DNA of 64,000 bases from positions 1 through 64,000 of the forward strand of contig NZ_SNYN01000008.1 of the NCBI RefSeq assembly GCF_004363075.1, given 5' to 3'. The notes beneath the pieces were generated by a model. The model was given only the letters and a program-made list of their open reading frames with translations. It was not told where the DNA came from and made no database searches. Source of the DNA: Actinorugispora endophytica (GTDB lineage Bacteria; Actinomycetota; Actinomycetes; Streptosporangiales; Streptosporangiaceae). Position numbers and translations under genes: made by a program. The stretch's first letter is position 1, and every line of letters begins with the position of its first letter. Positions 38,516 to 47,899 of this stretch are shown here, piece after piece.

Positions 38516-39838
38516 TCAGGTCTCGGCCCGGCCCGACGACTCGGCGGGCGCGGGCAGCTTCTCGACCAGGACCGTGGCGGTCTGGTTGCGCCGCCCCGAG
38601 GGGTCCTCGGCCACCAGCCGCAGTCCCGCGTACTCGGCCTCGGAACCGGTGACGGGGACGCGGCCGAGCGTGTAGGCGAGCAGGCCGCCGACGGTCTCGA
38701 CGTCGGGCGCGTCGATCTCCACTCCGAACAGCTCGGCCAGCTCACCGAGCGGAAGCCGCGCGGTGACCCGGGCGCGGTCGTCGCCGAGGGGCTCGATCGG
38801 CGGGACCTCGTCGTCGTACTCGTCGGTGATCTCCCCGACGATCTCCTCGACGATGTCCTCGATCGTGACGAGCCCGGCGGTCCCGCCGTACTCGTCGATG
38901 ACCACCGCCAGGTGGATGCGCTGCTTCTGCATCTCGCGCAGCAGCTCGTCCACCGGCTTGGAGTCGGGTACGTAGTTGGGCTCGCGCATGATGTCGCGGA
39001 CCGTGCGCCCGGCCTCGGCGCCGGCTCCGTCGCCGGTCCAGGTGTCGCGCAGCCGCGCCACGACGTCCTTGAGGTAGACGATGCCGATGATGTCGTCGAG
39101 GTTCTCGCCCACCACCGGGACGCGGGAGAACCCGCTGCTCAACGCGAGCGAGAGGGCGTCCTCCGCCGAGGCGTCGGCGTTGAGGAAGACGATGTCGGTG
39201 TGCGGGACCATGACCTCGCGCACCGAGGTGTCGTCGAGCCGGAAGACCGAGTGGATCATCTCCCGCTCCTCCGGGTCGATGACGTGGCCCCGCTCGGCCA
39301 GGTCGACCAGGTGGCGCAGCTCGTCCTCCGTGGCGAACGGGCCCTCCCTGTCGCCCTTGCCGCGCGGGGTGAAGGCCCTGCCCAGGAACACCAGGAGCTG
39401 CGCCAGCGGGCCGAGCACCAGCGTCACCGGATAGATGACGTTGGCGCTGACCAGCGCCACCTCGGCGGGGAACTGCCGCCCCAGGATGCGCGGTGTCACC
39501 CCGATCAGCACGTAGCTGACCAGGATCATCACGACCGCGGTGAGCGTGATCGCGGGCCAGCCCAGGCCGAGCCAGTCGACGAAGCCGACCGCGAGCGAGA
39601 GGGCCGCCAGCACCTCGCAGGCGACCCGCAGGAGCAGCAGCATGTTGAGGTAGCGGGCGGGGTCGGCGGCGATCACCCCGAGCCGGCGCGCGCCGGGCCG
39701 GTCTCCGCCGACCAGCTCCGCGACGCCCGTCCGGGCGGCGCGGCCGAGCGCGACCTCGGCGCTCACGAAGCACGACGCGCCCAGTGAGAGCAGGACGGCG
39801 AGGCCGAAGGCGACCCCCATCTCGAGGGCTCCGTTCAC
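38516..39838 (-). CDS. CNNM/CorC-HlyC family transporter-like protein with CBS domains
   Basis: 440 residues. An N-terminal DUF21 (CNNM) membrane domain (about 1-190, beginning MGVAFGLAVLLSLGASCFVSAE), then two CBS domains (with VREVMVPHTDIVFLNAD and VRDIMREPNYVPDSKPVDEL), then a C-terminal CorC_HlyC domain (from about 340). Related proteins export or sense Mg2+ or Co2+. Its GTG overlaps the ybeY stop (GTGA). Confidence 0.92.
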   Translation of the reverse strand: MNGALEMGVAFGLAVLLSLGASCFVSAEVALGRAARTGVAELVGGDRPGARRLGVIAADPARYLNMLLLLRVACEVLAALSLAVGFVDWLGLGWPAITLTAVVMILVSYVLIGVTPRILGRQFPAEVALVSANVIYPVTLVLGPLAQLLVFLGRAFTPRGKGDREGPFATEDELRHLVDLAERGHVIDPEEREMIHSVFRLDDTSVREVMVPHTDIVFLNADASAEDALSLALSSGFSRVPVVGENLDDIIGIVYLKDVVARLRDTWTGDGAGAEAGRTVRDIMREPNYVPDSKPVDELLREMQKQRIHLAVVIDEYGGTAGLVTIEDIVEEIVGEITDEYDDEVPPIEPLGDDRARVTARLPLGELAELFGVEIDAPDVETVGGLLAYTLGRVPVTGSEAEYAGLRLVAEDPSGRRNQTATVLVEKLPAPAESSGRAET

Positions 39839-40299
39839 GAGACCTCGTCCAGGCTCCGACGCCAGCCCTCCAGGATCTCACCCTGGATCCCGAACATCTC
39901 CTTGTGCTCCTCGGGCTCGGCGTGGTCGTAGCCCAGGAGGTGCAGGATGCCGTGCGTGCACAGCAGGTCGATCTCGTCCTGCGCGCTGTGCCCGGCCTGC
40001 TCGGCCTGCCGGGCGGCGACCTGCGGGCAGATGATCACGTCGCCCAGGACCCCCGGGTCGGAGGTGCGCCCGGGACCGCCGGGACGCAGCTCGTCCATCG
40101 GGAAGGACAGCACGTCGGTCGGTCCGGGCTCGTCCATCCACCGCACGTGCAGGTCCGTCATCGGCTCCTCGTCCACGAGGACGACGGACAGCTCCGCGAG
40201 GGGGTGCACCCGCATGGCGTCCAGAACGTAGCGCGCCAGCCGGGACAGCCGCTCCTCGTCCGCGGGGACGCCGGACTCGTTCGCGACGTCAATACTCAT
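39835..40299 (-). CDS. ybeY: Endoribonuclease YbeY
   Basis: 154 residues. The zinc motif HGILHLLGYDHAEPEEH gives His116, His120 and His126 in the H-x3-H-x5-H pattern. It matures the 3' end of 16S rRNA and aids ribosome quality control. The ATG at 40299 is used because the nine residues before it (from 40326) look unlike the family; an AAGG lies 13 bases away, a weak site. It overlaps corC by 4 bases and follows phoH. Confidence 0.94.
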   Translation of the reverse strand: MSIDVANESGVPADEERLSRLARYVLDAMRVHPLAELSVVLVDEEPMTDLHVRWMDEPGPTDVLSFPMDELRPGGPGRTSDPGVLGDVIICPQVAARQAEQAGHSAQDEIDLLCTHGILHLLGYDHAEPEEHKEMFGIQGEILEGWRRSLDEVS

Positions 40300-40362
40300 A
40301 GTTCTCAGGGGCCTTACTTGTCGCATGCGGGACCGCGCGGGCCGACGGGTCCGCGCGGGGGA

Positions 40363-41409
40363 TCACCTGGCGCCGCGGACCGATCCGTTGGAGTGGACCG
40401 GGAGGCGGTCGCGGGAGCCGTTGCCCTGGCTCTGCCGCTGCTCGGCCTCGTGACGGCCGTAGGCGTCCACGATCTTGCCGACCAGCTTGTGCCGGACCAC
40501 GTCGTTGCTGTTGAGACGGCAGAAGCCGATGTCCCTGATACCGTCCAGGACGCTCTCGACGACGCTGAGGCCGCTGGCCTGCCCTCCCGGCAGGTCGACC
40601 TGCGTGACGTCTCCCGTGACCACGATCTTGGAGCCGAAGCCCAGCCGGGTCAAGAACATCTTCATCTGCTCGGGCGAGGTGTTCTGCGCCTCGTCCAGGA
40701 TGATGAAGGCGTCGTTGAGGGTGCGTCCGCGCATGTAGGCCAGCGGGGCGACCTCGATGGTCCCGGCCGACATCAGCTTGGGGATGGAGTCGGGGTCGAG
40801 CATGTCGTGCAGCGCGTCGTACAGCGGGCGCAGGTAGGGGTCGATCTTCTCGTACAGGGTGCCGGGCAGGAAGCCCAGGCGCTCCCCCGCCTCGACCGCG
40901 GGGCGGGTCAGGATGATCCGGTTGACCTCTTTGGCCTGCAGTGCCTTGACGGCCTTGGCCATCGCCAGGTAGGTCTTCCCGGTTCCCGCGGGGCCGATCC
41001 CGAAGACGATGGTGTGCTTGTCGATCGCGTCGACGTAGCGCTTCTGGTTCAGCGTCTTGGGGCGGATGGTGCGACCGCGCGCCGACAGGATGTTCGTCAT
41101 CAGCACGTCGGCGGGACGCTCCCCGTTGGGGACGCGAAGCATGCCCAACGCGCGCTCGATCGCGTCGGGGGTGATCTGCGCGCCGTTCTCGACCAGCTGC
41201 AGCAGCTCTTCGATGAGCCGGACGACCAGGGCGTTGTCCTCGGCCCGGCCGCTGATGGTGATCTCGTTGCCCCGGACGTGGATGTCGCTGTCGAAGGAGT
41301 TCTCGACGACCCGGAGCAGTTCGTCCCCGGACCCCAGCAGGTTGACCATCATCTGGTCTTCCGGGACGACGACCTTGACCTGGGTGCTTGAATGCGTTGA
41401 CTCGACCAT
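40363..41409 (-). CDS. phoH: PhoH-family ATPase
   Basis: 348 residues. An N-terminal KH-like part (about 10-75) is followed by the P-loop ATPase, with GPAGTGKT at 139-146 and DEAQN at 239-243. PhoH-like proteins are RNA-binding ATPases that cluster with ybeY and era, suggesting a role in rRNA processing. First gene of this operon, with an extended -10 promoter about 90 bases upstream. The last 25 residues are polar and disordered. Confidence 0.93.
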   Translation of the reverse strand: MVESTHSSTQVKVVVPEDQMMVNLLGSGDELLRVVENSFDSDIHVRGNEITISGRAEDNALVVRLIEELLQLVENGAQITPDAIERALGMLRVPNGERPADVLMTNILSARGRTIRPKTLNQKRYVDAIDKHTIVFGIGPAGTGKTYLAMAKAVKALQAKEVNRIILTRPAVEAGERLGFLPGTLYEKIDPYLRPLYDALHDMLDPDSIPKLMSAGTIEVAPLAYMRGRTLNDAFIILDEAQNTSPEQMKMFLTRLGFGSKIVVTGDVTQVDLPGGQASGLSVVESVLDGIRDIGFCRLNSNDVVRHKLVGKIVDAYGRHEAEQRQSQGNGSRDRLPVHSNGSVRGAR

Positions 41410-41501
41410 GATGTGGCCTTGCGGCCGTCTCGCCCCTGCCCTTCACCGTGTCCGGAGGATCCCGTCCCGGCAGCCACTGCGGCCGCCGCGCGACACCTGA
41501 G

Positions 41502-41510
41502 ATTCTATCA
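41502..41510 (-). promoter_or_regulatory. Extended -10 promoter of the phoH operon
   Basis: Minus strand TGATAGAAT: a TG motif, one base, then TAGAAT. A transcript would start near 41495, about 85 bases before the phoH ATG. The -35 region is not recognisable. The rest of 41410-41710 shows only GC-rich imperfect repeats and no gene. Confidence 0.5.
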
Positions 41511-41710
41511 ACCCGGACACGCGCGCCCCGAAGGGTTTTCCCAGCCCTCCGAGGGCCGGAGCGCCTCCGGACCTCTCCGGACAACGGCGGCCGGGGTCCC
41601 GCTATTCCGGCCCTCCTCCGTTCCCCCGGAAGACCCTCCGACCCGCGCCCGCCGGGCGTGCGGACTCGCGGGCGCCGCGCCGCCCGGGGGACCGCTCCGT
41701 CCGCCCCCGG

Positions 41711-42067
41711 TCACCCCGGGGGCCACTCCATCCCGCGCCCGCCCAGCAGGTGGCCGTGCAGGTGGAAGACGGTCTGCCCGGCCGCCGACCCGGTGTTGAA
41801 GACCAGGCGGTAGCCGGTCTCGGCGATCCCCTCGGCGCGCGCGATCTCGCCCGCCTCCCGGACGATCTCGTCGAGGAGTCCGCTCCGGGCGGCGCCCGCC
41901 GCGGCGGCGTCGGGGTAGTGGTCGCGCGGGATGACCAGCACGTGGGTCGGGGCCTGCGGGTTGACGTCGCGGAAGGCGACGACGCGCTCGCCCTCGCGGA
42001 CGACGTCGGCCGGCACCTCCCCCGCGACGATCCTGCAGAACAGACAGTCGGGTCGACTGACGGACAC
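41711..42067 (-). CDS. HIT-family nucleotide-binding protein
   Basis: 118 residues. Cys8 and Cys11 (DCLFCRI) and the histidine triad HLHGHLL (His102, His104, His106) identify the HINT/Fhit-like group, which hydrolyses adenosine phosphoramidates. The GTG at 42067 follows GGGAG by 6 bases. It runs towards the phoH operon and diverges from the ECF sigma gene. Confidence 0.93.
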   Translation of the reverse strand: MSVSRPDCLFCRIVAGEVPADVVREGERVVAFRDVNPQAPTHVLVIPRDHYPDAAAAGAARSGLLDEIVREAGEIARAEGIAETGYRLVFNTGSAAGQTVFHLHGHLLGGRGMEWPPG

Positions 42068-42434
42068 CGGCTTCTCCCTTCTCCGGGAGAGCGGGGCGCC
42101 TCCCGGTCCCCACATCATGCCGGAGAGCGCGGAGCGGTACGCCTGCGACGCAGGGGACGGGTGTGTCCGGTGGGAGGCGGACCGCCGGGCGTCCGAACCG
42201 GGGGCGGGGACACGCCGGGGAGCCGCGGGGATTCGGCCTTCTCGCTCCCGACAGCCGGTTCGGCTTGGTTCGGGCGCGTTTCCGGACCTTCCCCGGCCCT
42301 CGATCCACCGGGAATCGCCCCCATGGCGGACTATTCTGGTCTTTCGCGTCCTCGCGGTGTCCTCTGCCGCCGCCACGGGGCGCGAAGGCTCCGCTGCGCG
42401 CGGACCGCCCGCAGTGTGGACATCAAAGGAGGTC
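42068..42434. other. 367-base divergent intergenic region
   Basis: Between the HIT gene (minus) and the sigma gene (plus). It is GC-rich with no supported gene. Around 42311-42336 a GGAATC and a CTATTC occur about 14 bases apart, which is suggestive of, but too close for, a standard ECF-type promoter. Nothing else is recognised. Confidence 0.4.
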
Positions 42435-43079
42435 ATGGGCGTCTTCTCTTGGAACAAGAGGCCGAAACCCCAACCGAACGAGAAGAACGGCATGCCCCTT
42501 CGTAAACCGGGCGAGAAGGGCCCGCGTCCTAACCACGTGACTGAAACCATGGTGGCGGGAGCGCCCGCAGCGGCGGTACCGGTCGGTTGGGACGCCGACC
42601 AGGCGGTGACCCAGCTGTACTCGGCCCACTACCGGCCCCTGGTCCGGCTCGCCACCCTGCTCGTCCGCGACGTCGCCACCGCCGAGGAGGTCGTGCAGGA
42701 CGCGTTCGTCGCCATGCACGGCGCCTGGCGGCGCCTCCGCGACCCGAACAAGGCGCTCTCCTACCTGCGCCAGTCCGTGGTCAACAAGGCCCGGTCGGTC
42801 CTGCGGCACCGCGCCGTCGTGGAGAAGCACGCCCCCAAGGCGCTCCCCGACGCCCCCAGCGCCGAGCACGGCGCTCTCGGCGAACTCGAGCGCGCCGAAG
42901 TGATCAAGGCTCTGCGCACGCTGCCGACCCGGCAGCGGGAGGCTATCGTTCTGCGGTACTACGGGGACCTTTCCGAAGCCCAGATCGCCGACGCCATGGG
43001 AATCAGTCGTGGCGCAGTCAAGAGCCACACGGCACGCGGGATCTCCGCGCTCCGCACGGTTCTGGAGCAAACGACATGA
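42435..43079 (+). CDS. ECF-type RNA polymerase sigma factor (SigE-like)
   Basis: 214 residues from the ATG at 42435. A basic disordered N terminus of about 50 residues comes first, then region 2 (about 58-125: LYSAHYRPLVRLATLLVRD, EVVQDAFVAMHGAW) and region 4 (about 152-208: LPTRQREAIVLRYYGDLS and MGISRGAVKSHTARGISAL). The Shine-Dalgarno is very strong (AAAGGAGG) but only 2 bases from this ATG; a second ATG at 42492 has only a weak GAGAA. It overlaps the next gene by 4 bases (ATGA), probably a regulatory partner. Confidence 0.88.
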   Translation: MGVFSWNKRPKPQPNEKNGMPLRKPGEKGPRPNHVTETMVAGAPAAAVPVGWDADQAVTQLYSAHYRPLVRLATLLVRDVATAEEVVQDAFVAMHGAWRRLRDPNKALSYLRQSVVNKARSVLRHRAVVEKHAPKALPDAPSAEHGALGELERAEVIKALRTLPTRQREAIVLRYYGDLSEAQIADAMGISRGAVKSHTARGISALRTVLEQTT

Positions 43080-43735
43080 CCGAACCTTTCGACGACCGCT
43101 TCGAAGAGCGGCTGAGGGCGGCCCTCCGCGCCGAGGCCGACAGCACCCCCACGTCACACGACGCGCTGGAGCGCATCAGGGCCCGCACCGAGCGGAGGCT
43201 GCTCCCCTGGTCCGGGCTCGCCTGGCTGCGTCCAGCGGTGGCCGTGGGCGCCGCCGCGCTGATCGCCGGGTCCGTTCTGCTGAGCACACCGCAGATCCGC
43301 GACCACGTGCTTCCCGAGTCCTTCGTCTCCGCCGCCGAGTCGCACAGGGCCGAGACCGAGCAGCCTCCGCCCGAGGCCGCCGCCGACCCCTCGGACGGTT
43401 CCGGTGTCCGGCCGGGCGGGAGCGCGGCCGCCCCGGTCCCGCCCCCGGCTCCCTCTCCGGTCCCCTCCCCGGAGGAGGAGGACGAGGACGGCGAAGGCGA
43501 GAGCCCGGCCCTGTCCTGCGCCGCGTCCCCCCCGCCCGAACCGTCGCCCGACACGCGGTCCGACCCGGCCCCGGAGTCCTGCCCGGCCACGGACGCCCCC
43601 GGCTCCCCGGAAGGCGAGTCCCCGGCGCCCGGCGGGGACGAGCCCGACGACGGCACCGCTCCCGAGAGCCCGCCCGCCGACGACGAGGAGCCCTCTCCCC
43701 TTCCCGAGGAGTCGAAGAGCGCCCCGACCCCCTGA
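43076..43735 (+). CDS. Single-span membrane protein overlapping the ECF sigma gene
   Basis: 219 residues. The N-terminal 50 residues are charged and probably cytoplasmic (DDRFEERLRAALRAEAD), a membrane helix lies at about 52-70, and the remaining 150 residues are an acidic Pro/Glu/Ser-rich tail outside the cell. The layout is that of an anti-sigma factor, but the zinc motif H-x3-C-x2-C is absent. Two or three Cys residues occur in the external tail. Translational coupling to the sigma gene is the main clue. No known domain recognised. Confidence 0.75.
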   Translation: MTEPFDDRFEERLRAALRAEADSTPTSHDALERIRARTERRLLPWSGLAWLRPAVAVGAAALIAGSVLLSTPQIRDHVLPESFVSAAESHRAETEQPPPEAAADPSDGSGVRPGGSAAAPVPPPAPSPVPSPEEEDEDGEGESPALSCAASPPPEPSPDTRSDPAPESCPATDAPGSPEGESPAPGGDEPDDGTAPESPPADDEEPSPLPEESKSAPTP

Positions 43736-43740
43736 CGTGC

Positions 43741-43775
43741 ACCGGCCCGCCCCGCCGTGAGCGGGACGGGCCGGT
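43741..43775. terminator. Bidirectional terminator, sigma operon / rsmE
   Basis: ACCGGCCCG/CGGGCCGGT plus CCCGC/GCGGG with one mismatch and a 5-base loop, between convergent genes. Confidence 0.75.
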
Positions 43776-43792
43776 TCGCGTCAGGGGGTCGG

Positions 43793-44539
43793 CTACCAGC
43801 GGCCGCAGCGGGCCTGGAGCACCGACAGCGCGGCCACACCCGCGGTGGAGGTGCGCAGCACGGTCGGGCCGAGCAGCGCCCGAACCGCCCCGGCCTCGTC
43901 GAAGCAGGCCAGCTCGGCGTCGGTGAACCCGCCCTCGGGGCCGACCACCAGCACGATCTCCCCACCGGGGTCGAACGCGCCCTCGGGCGGTTCGAGAGTG
44001 GACAGCCGCACGGCGCCCTCCTCGTGCAGCACGATTCCGAGCGAGGCCCCGCCGAGCAGGTCGGCGACCTCGCGGGTGCTCGCGCACCCGGAGACCTCGG
44101 GGACACGACTGCGCCGGGCCTGCTTGGCCGCCGCCCGGGCCGCGGCCCGCCACTTGGCCGGCCCCTTGGCGGCGCGGTCGCCCTTCCAGCGGGTGACGCA
44201 GCGCTCCGCCTGCCAGGGCGTGACGGCGTCGACCCCCGCCTCCGTCATGACCTCTACCGCGAGCTCACCCCGGTCGCCCTTCGGCAGCGCCTGGACGACG
44301 GTGATCCGGGGTGCGGGCTCGGGGTCGACGACGCGCTCCCGGACCTGGCAGGTCACCGTGTCCTTCCCGACGGCGACGACCACGCAGCGCGCCCGTGTGC
44401 CGGTGCCGTCGGCGAGATGGACGACCTCGCCGACGGTGATCCTGCGCACAGTGGCGGCGTGCCGCCCCTCCGCACCCGACAGCAGCACGCGGTCGGAGTC
44501 GAGGTCCCCCGGTTCCGTCAGGAAGACCGGAGGCGTCAC
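43793..44539 (-). CDS. rsmE: 16S rRNA (uracil-1498-N3)-methyltransferase RsmE
   Basis: 248 residues. The N-terminal PUA-like part begins [20 protein letters not shown]; the C-terminal SPOUT fold has the SAM-binding knot [12 protein letters not shown] and [16 protein letters not shown]. It methylates U1498 in 16S rRNA. It overlaps dnaJ by 4 bases as the last gene of hrcA-dnaJ-rsmE. Confidence 0.95.
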   Translation of the reverse strand: MTPPVFLTEPGDLDSDRVLLSGAEGRHAATVRRITVGEVVHLADGTGTRARCVVVAVGKDTVTCQVRERVVDPEPAPRITVVQALPKGDRGELAVEVMTEAGVDAVTPWQAERCVTRWKGDRAAKGPAKWRAAARAAAKQARRSRVPEVSGCASTREVADLLGGASLGIVLHEEGAVRLSTLEPPEGAFDPGGEIVLVVGPEGGFTDAELACFDEAGAVRALLGPTVLRTSTAGVAALSVLQARCGRW

Positions 44540-45690
44540 CGGGCTCCGAACGCGTCGCGCAGCCTGGAGAAGATGTTGCCGTGCCCCGGGCTGAACTTGC
44601 CGGGCGGCTGGTCCTCACCGCGCAGCTCCGCGAACTTGCGCAGCAGCGCCTCCTGCTCCTCGTCCAGGCGGCTGGGCGTCTCGACGGTGACGTGGATCAT
44701 CAGGTCGCCCCGGCCCGGGGCGTTGAGGTGCTGGCACCCGCGGGCGTCCAGCGTGATGACCTGGCCGGAGTTGCTGCCCGGCCGCAGGTCGATCTGCTCG
44801 GTCCCGTCGAGGGTCTCGATGGTCAGCGACGCGCCCAGGGCGGCCGCCGTCATCGGGACGGTGACGGTGCAGTGCAGGTCGTCGCCGCGCCGCTCGAAGA
44901 TCGGGTGCGGGCGCTGGACGATCTCCAGGAAGATGTCGCCGCGCGGCCCGCCGTTCGGGCCCACCTCGCCCTCGCCCGCGAGCTGGATCTGAGTGCCGTC
45001 CTCGACGCCCGCGGGGATCTGGACCTTGCGGGTGACGCGCTCGCGCACCCTGCCCTCGCCGGCGCAGTCGGGGCACGGGTCCTTGATGACGGTGCCCTGG
45101 CCCGAGCACTGCGGGCACGGGCGCGTGGTCATGACCTGCCCGAGGAAGGAGCGGGTGACCTGGGAGACCTCGCCGCGGCCCGCGCACATGTCGCAGGTCT
45201 CGCGGTGGCTGCCCTTGGCCGTGCCCTCGCCGTGGCAGGTGTCGCACACGATCGCGGTGGGGAAGGTGACGTCCTTGGTGACGCCGAACGCGGTCTCGGC
45301 GAGGTCGAGTTCGACCCGCACCTTGATGCTGCGTCCCCGGCGGACCCGGTCCCGCGGCGATCGGCCGCCCTGCGGTCCGCCGCCCCCGCCGAAGAAGGCG
45401 TTCATGATGTCGTCGAAGGGGAAGCCCTGGGCGCCGAAGCCTCCGGCTCCGCCCCCGGCCCCCGCCCCGCCCCTCGCGAAGGGGTCCACTCCCATGTCGA
45501 ACATGCGGCGCTTCTCCGCGTTGGAGAGCACCTCGTAGGCCTGGGCCACCTCTTTGAAGCGCTCCTGCGTCTCCGGATCGGGGTTGACGTCCGGGTGGAG
45601 TTCGCGCGCCAGGCGGCGATATGCCTTCTTGATCTCGTCCTGGGTGGCGTCCCGACGGACACCGAGGGTCTCGTAATAGTCTCTGGCCAC
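44536..45690 (-). CDS. dnaJ: Chaperone DnaJ (DnaJ2 type)
   Basis: 384 residues. J domain with HPD at 32-34, a Gly-rich region (GGAGAGGGAGG), four CxxCxGxG zinc repeats ([32 protein letters not shown]), and C-terminal substrate-binding domains. It stimulates DnaK. The GTG start directly follows the hrcA stop (TAAGTG). It is probably co-regulated by heat through HrcA. Confidence 0.96.
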   Translation of the reverse strand: MARDYYETLGVRRDATQDEIKKAYRRLARELHPDVNPDPETQERFKEVAQAYEVLSNAEKRRMFDMGVDPFARGGAGAGGGAGGFGAQGFPFDDIMNAFFGGGGGPQGGRSPRDRVRRGRSIKVRVELDLAETAFGVTKDVTFPTAIVCDTCHGEGTAKGSHRETCDMCAGRGEVSQVTRSFLGQVMTTRPCPQCSGQGTVIKDPCPDCAGEGRVRERVTRKVQIPAGVEDGTQIQLAGEGEVGPNGGPRGDIFLEIVQRPHPIFERRGDDLHCTVTVPMTAAALGASLTIETLDGTEQIDLRPGSNSGQVITLDARGCQHLNAPGRGDLMIHVTVETPSRLDEEQEALLRKFAELRGEDQPPGKFSPGHGNIFSRLRDAFGAR

Positions 45691-46704
45691 TTACTGTCCC
45701 GCCAAGATCTGACCGACGTACCTTGCCACTGCGCGTACCGCTCCCATCGTTCCTGGGTAGTCCATTCGGGTCGGACCGACGACCCCGAGCTTGGCCAGCG
45801 ACTGGTCGCCGATGCCGTAGCCCGCGGAGATGATCGATGTGGTGTGGAGACCCTCGTGCGAGTTCTCCGCCCCGATGCGCACCGTCAGCATCGACGGGTC
45901 GCCCGCCTCACCGAGCAAACGGATGAGTACGACGTTTTCTTCCAGTGCTTCGAGCACGTCCCGCAGACTGGCCGAAAACCCCATCGCGGCGAGGTTCGCG
46001 GTCCCGCCGAGGACGACCTTCTCCTCGCGCTTCTCCACGAGGCTCTCCATCAGGACGGACAGTACCGCCTGCGCCAGCGGGCGGTCCTCCGCCGGAAGCT
46101 GGGCCGTCGTCTCGGACAGGGCCTGGGGGACGTCGGTGAGCCACTTGCCGACGAGGGCCCGGTTGAGCACGCCCCGCAGGTTCTCGACCACGTCGTCGGT
46201 GACCCGCGCGAGACCGTCGATGACGCGCTGGTCGACCCGGCCCGTGTTGGTGATCAGCACCATCATGACACGCTGCGGTCCCAGCGGGACGAGTTCGATG
46301 TGCTGCACGCAGGACCGTGTCAGCGACGGGTACTGCACGACCGCCACCTGGCGGGTCAGCTGGGCCAGCAGCCGGACCGTCCGGGCCACGATCTCGTCCA
46401 GGTCCACCGCGCCGGACAGGAAGGTCTCGATGGCGCGGCGCTCGGCCTTGGACAGCGGTTTGACCGTGGAGAGCCGGTCGACGAAGAGCCGGTAGCCCTT
46501 GTCGGTCGGGACCCGGCCCGCGCTGGTGTGGGGTTGGGCGATGTACCCCTCTTCTTCGAGGGCCACCATGTCGTTGCGGATGGTCGCGGGGGAGACCCCG
46601 AGGCTGTGCCTGTCGACCAGTGCCTTGGAGCCCACGGGTTCGTTCGTGGACACGAAGTCTTCGACGATGGCACGCAGCACCGCGAGCTTTCGGTCGTCGA
46701 GCAC
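45691..46704 (-). CDS. hrcA: Heat-inducible repressor HrcA
   Basis: 337 residues. An N-terminal winged helix ([38 protein letters not shown]) is followed by the long HrcA effector region ([18 protein letters not shown] near the C terminus). It represses chaperone genes by binding CIRCE. The GTG at 46704 is chosen because AGGAGG lies 7 bases upstream; the ATG six codons earlier would put that ribosome site inside the gene. A CIRCE element sits directly upstream, so it controls its own operon. Confidence 0.95.
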   Translation of the reverse strand: MLDDRKLAVLRAIVEDFVSTNEPVGSKALVDRHSLGVSPATIRNDMVALEEEGYIAQPHTSAGRVPTDKGYRLFVDRLSTVKPLSKAERRAIETFLSGAVDLDEIVARTVRLLAQLTRQVAVVQYPSLTRSCVQHIELVPLGPQRVMMVLITNTGRVDQRVIDGLARVTDDVVENLRGVLNRALVGKWLTDVPQALSETTAQLPAEDRPLAQAVLSVLMESLVEKREEKVVLGGTANLAAMGFSASLRDVLEALEENVVLIRLLGEAGDPSMLTVRIGAENSHEGLHTTSIISAGYGIGDQSLAKLGVVGPTRMDYPGTMGAVRAVARYVGQILAGQ

Positions 46705-46715
46705 GCGCTCACCTC

Positions 46716-46742
46716 CTGGCACTCCGTGGTCTTAAGTGCTAA
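46716..46742. promoter_or_regulatory. CIRCE operator of hrcA-dnaJ
   Basis: CTGGCACTC, 9 bases, AAGTGCTAA, matching the CIRCE consensus TTAGCACTC-N9-GAGTGCTAA at 15 of 18 arm positions. It ends about 12 bases before the GTG and touches the ribosome-binding site, so it may act on transcription and on translation. Confidence 0.85.
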
Positions 46743-46905
46743 TTCTACGCTGGCGGGCAAACCCGGCCCTCCCACGATCGGGCACGCTGCCGGCCGGCGT
46801 CCGGCCCCGGGCGCGCCCGCGTCCGCCCGAACACCCGGTGGACGCGGGGGTCCGGCGGCCGAAAACCGGTACGGCCAAAGGCTTTCCGTCCGGAATAATC
46901 TCTCC

Positions 46906-47667
46906 GTGTCCTACTATCCCCCGAATCCCCCTCCCCCTACCCCGCCCTCCGGCGCTCCCGCCGGCCCCGGCGTCCTGCGCTACTGGGCGGGCGGCCTGCT
47001 CATCGCGGCGGGCTTCGTCACCGCGGTCGTCGTCTTCGCGGTCGGCTCCGTCAGCTCGTTGGCCGCCCCCGTCATGGACCACATCTTCGTCGAGACCGAA
47101 GTCGCCGGCTTCACCGTCGCCCCGGGCAGCGAGCACCAGAGCTGGGACCTGTTCGTCACCCATTACCAGAGCCCCGGCATACCGTCGGAGTGCTCGGTCA
47201 CGGGCCCGGCGGGCGGGGACGACTCCGTTCCGGTCCGCCGCGCCCCGCTCCACTACGAGGTGTGGGACGACGAGACCCGGTGGATACTCGCGGGCCAGGT
47301 CCAGGTGAGGGAGCCGGGCGAGCACACGATCGTCTGCCGGACCGTCCAGGGCGCGCGGTACGGACTGTGGCAGGGCGACCACGCCAGGACCACCGAGGAC
47401 ATGTTCTTCGCGGGGCTCCGGTGGTCCGCCCTCATCGGCTCCGGCACCCTCGTGATCGGCATCACGCTGATCGTCACCAACAGCGTCAGCCGCAGCGCCG
47501 CCAGGCGGCGGTCGGCCGCACCGGTGTTCCACGCCCCTCCCCGGCCGCCGTGGGGGCCGCCTCCCGCCGCGTACCCCCCGGCCGCGCCCCCGCACCCCGC
47601 GTCCCACGGCGAACCCGTGGTGGGAACAGGCCCCTGGCAGCCACCGGAACCCCCCTCCGGCGGCTAG
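46906..47667 (+). CDS. Two-helix membrane protein with Pro-rich ends
   Basis: 253 residues. The N terminus is Pro-rich (MSYYPPNPPPPTPPSG), a membrane helix follows (about 26-52, YWAGGLLIAAGFVTAVVVF), then an external domain of about 120 residues with ECSVTGP and HTIVCRTV (possibly one disulphide), a second helix (IGSGTLVIGITLIV) and a Pro-rich cytoplasmic tail. The layout resembles other actinobacterial surface-sensor-like proteins; no function known. The GTG at 46906 has no Shine-Dalgarno but an AATAAT box ends 7 bases before it, so it may be leaderless. Confidence 0.7.
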   Translation: MSYYPPNPPPPTPPSGAPAGPGVLRYWAGGLLIAAGFVTAVVVFAVGSVSSLAAPVMDHIFVETEVAGFTVAPGSEHQSWDLFVTHYQSPGIPSECSVTGPAGGDDSVPVRRAPLHYEVWDDETRWILAGQVQVREPGEHTIVCRTVQGARYGLWQGDHARTTEDMFFAGLRWSALIGSGTLVIGITLIVTNSVSRSAARRRSAAPVFHAPPRPPWGPPPAAYPPAAPPHPASHGEPVVGTGPWQPPEPPSGG

Positions 47668-47764
47668 GGAGCATCCGGCGCGGTGACGGGGCTGCGACGG
47701 CGAGCGGGGGCCGGGCCCGCGCGGAGCAACCCGGTTCGCGGTCACCACCGGGGGTCCCGCTCGA

Positions 47765-47822
47765 TGATCGTGACGCCGGCGTTCCACTTCGTCCGTTTTG
47801 CAGAACGCCAGCGCCAAGACCG
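47765..47822. repeat. Family B intergenic hairpin
   Basis: Arms 47765-47784 and 47803-47822 pair at about 15 of 20 positions. The left arm TGATCGTGACGCCGGCGTTC shares TGATCGTGACGCC with the hairpin at 59590 and resembles the palindrome at 671. Confidence 0.65.
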
Positions 47823-47846
47823 TCAACGAAACCCTCACGCAACGGA
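47821..47846. repeat. Conserved tail repeat, copy 2
   Basis: CGTCAACGAAACCCTCACGC followed by AACGGA, the second copy of the string at 36831-36856, again immediately after a hairpin. Confidence 0.7.
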
Positions 47847-47899
47847 TACCCCGTAGGGCTCCTGTGCCCGCGCGTTCGGAAGCACTAGACTCCGTGCCC

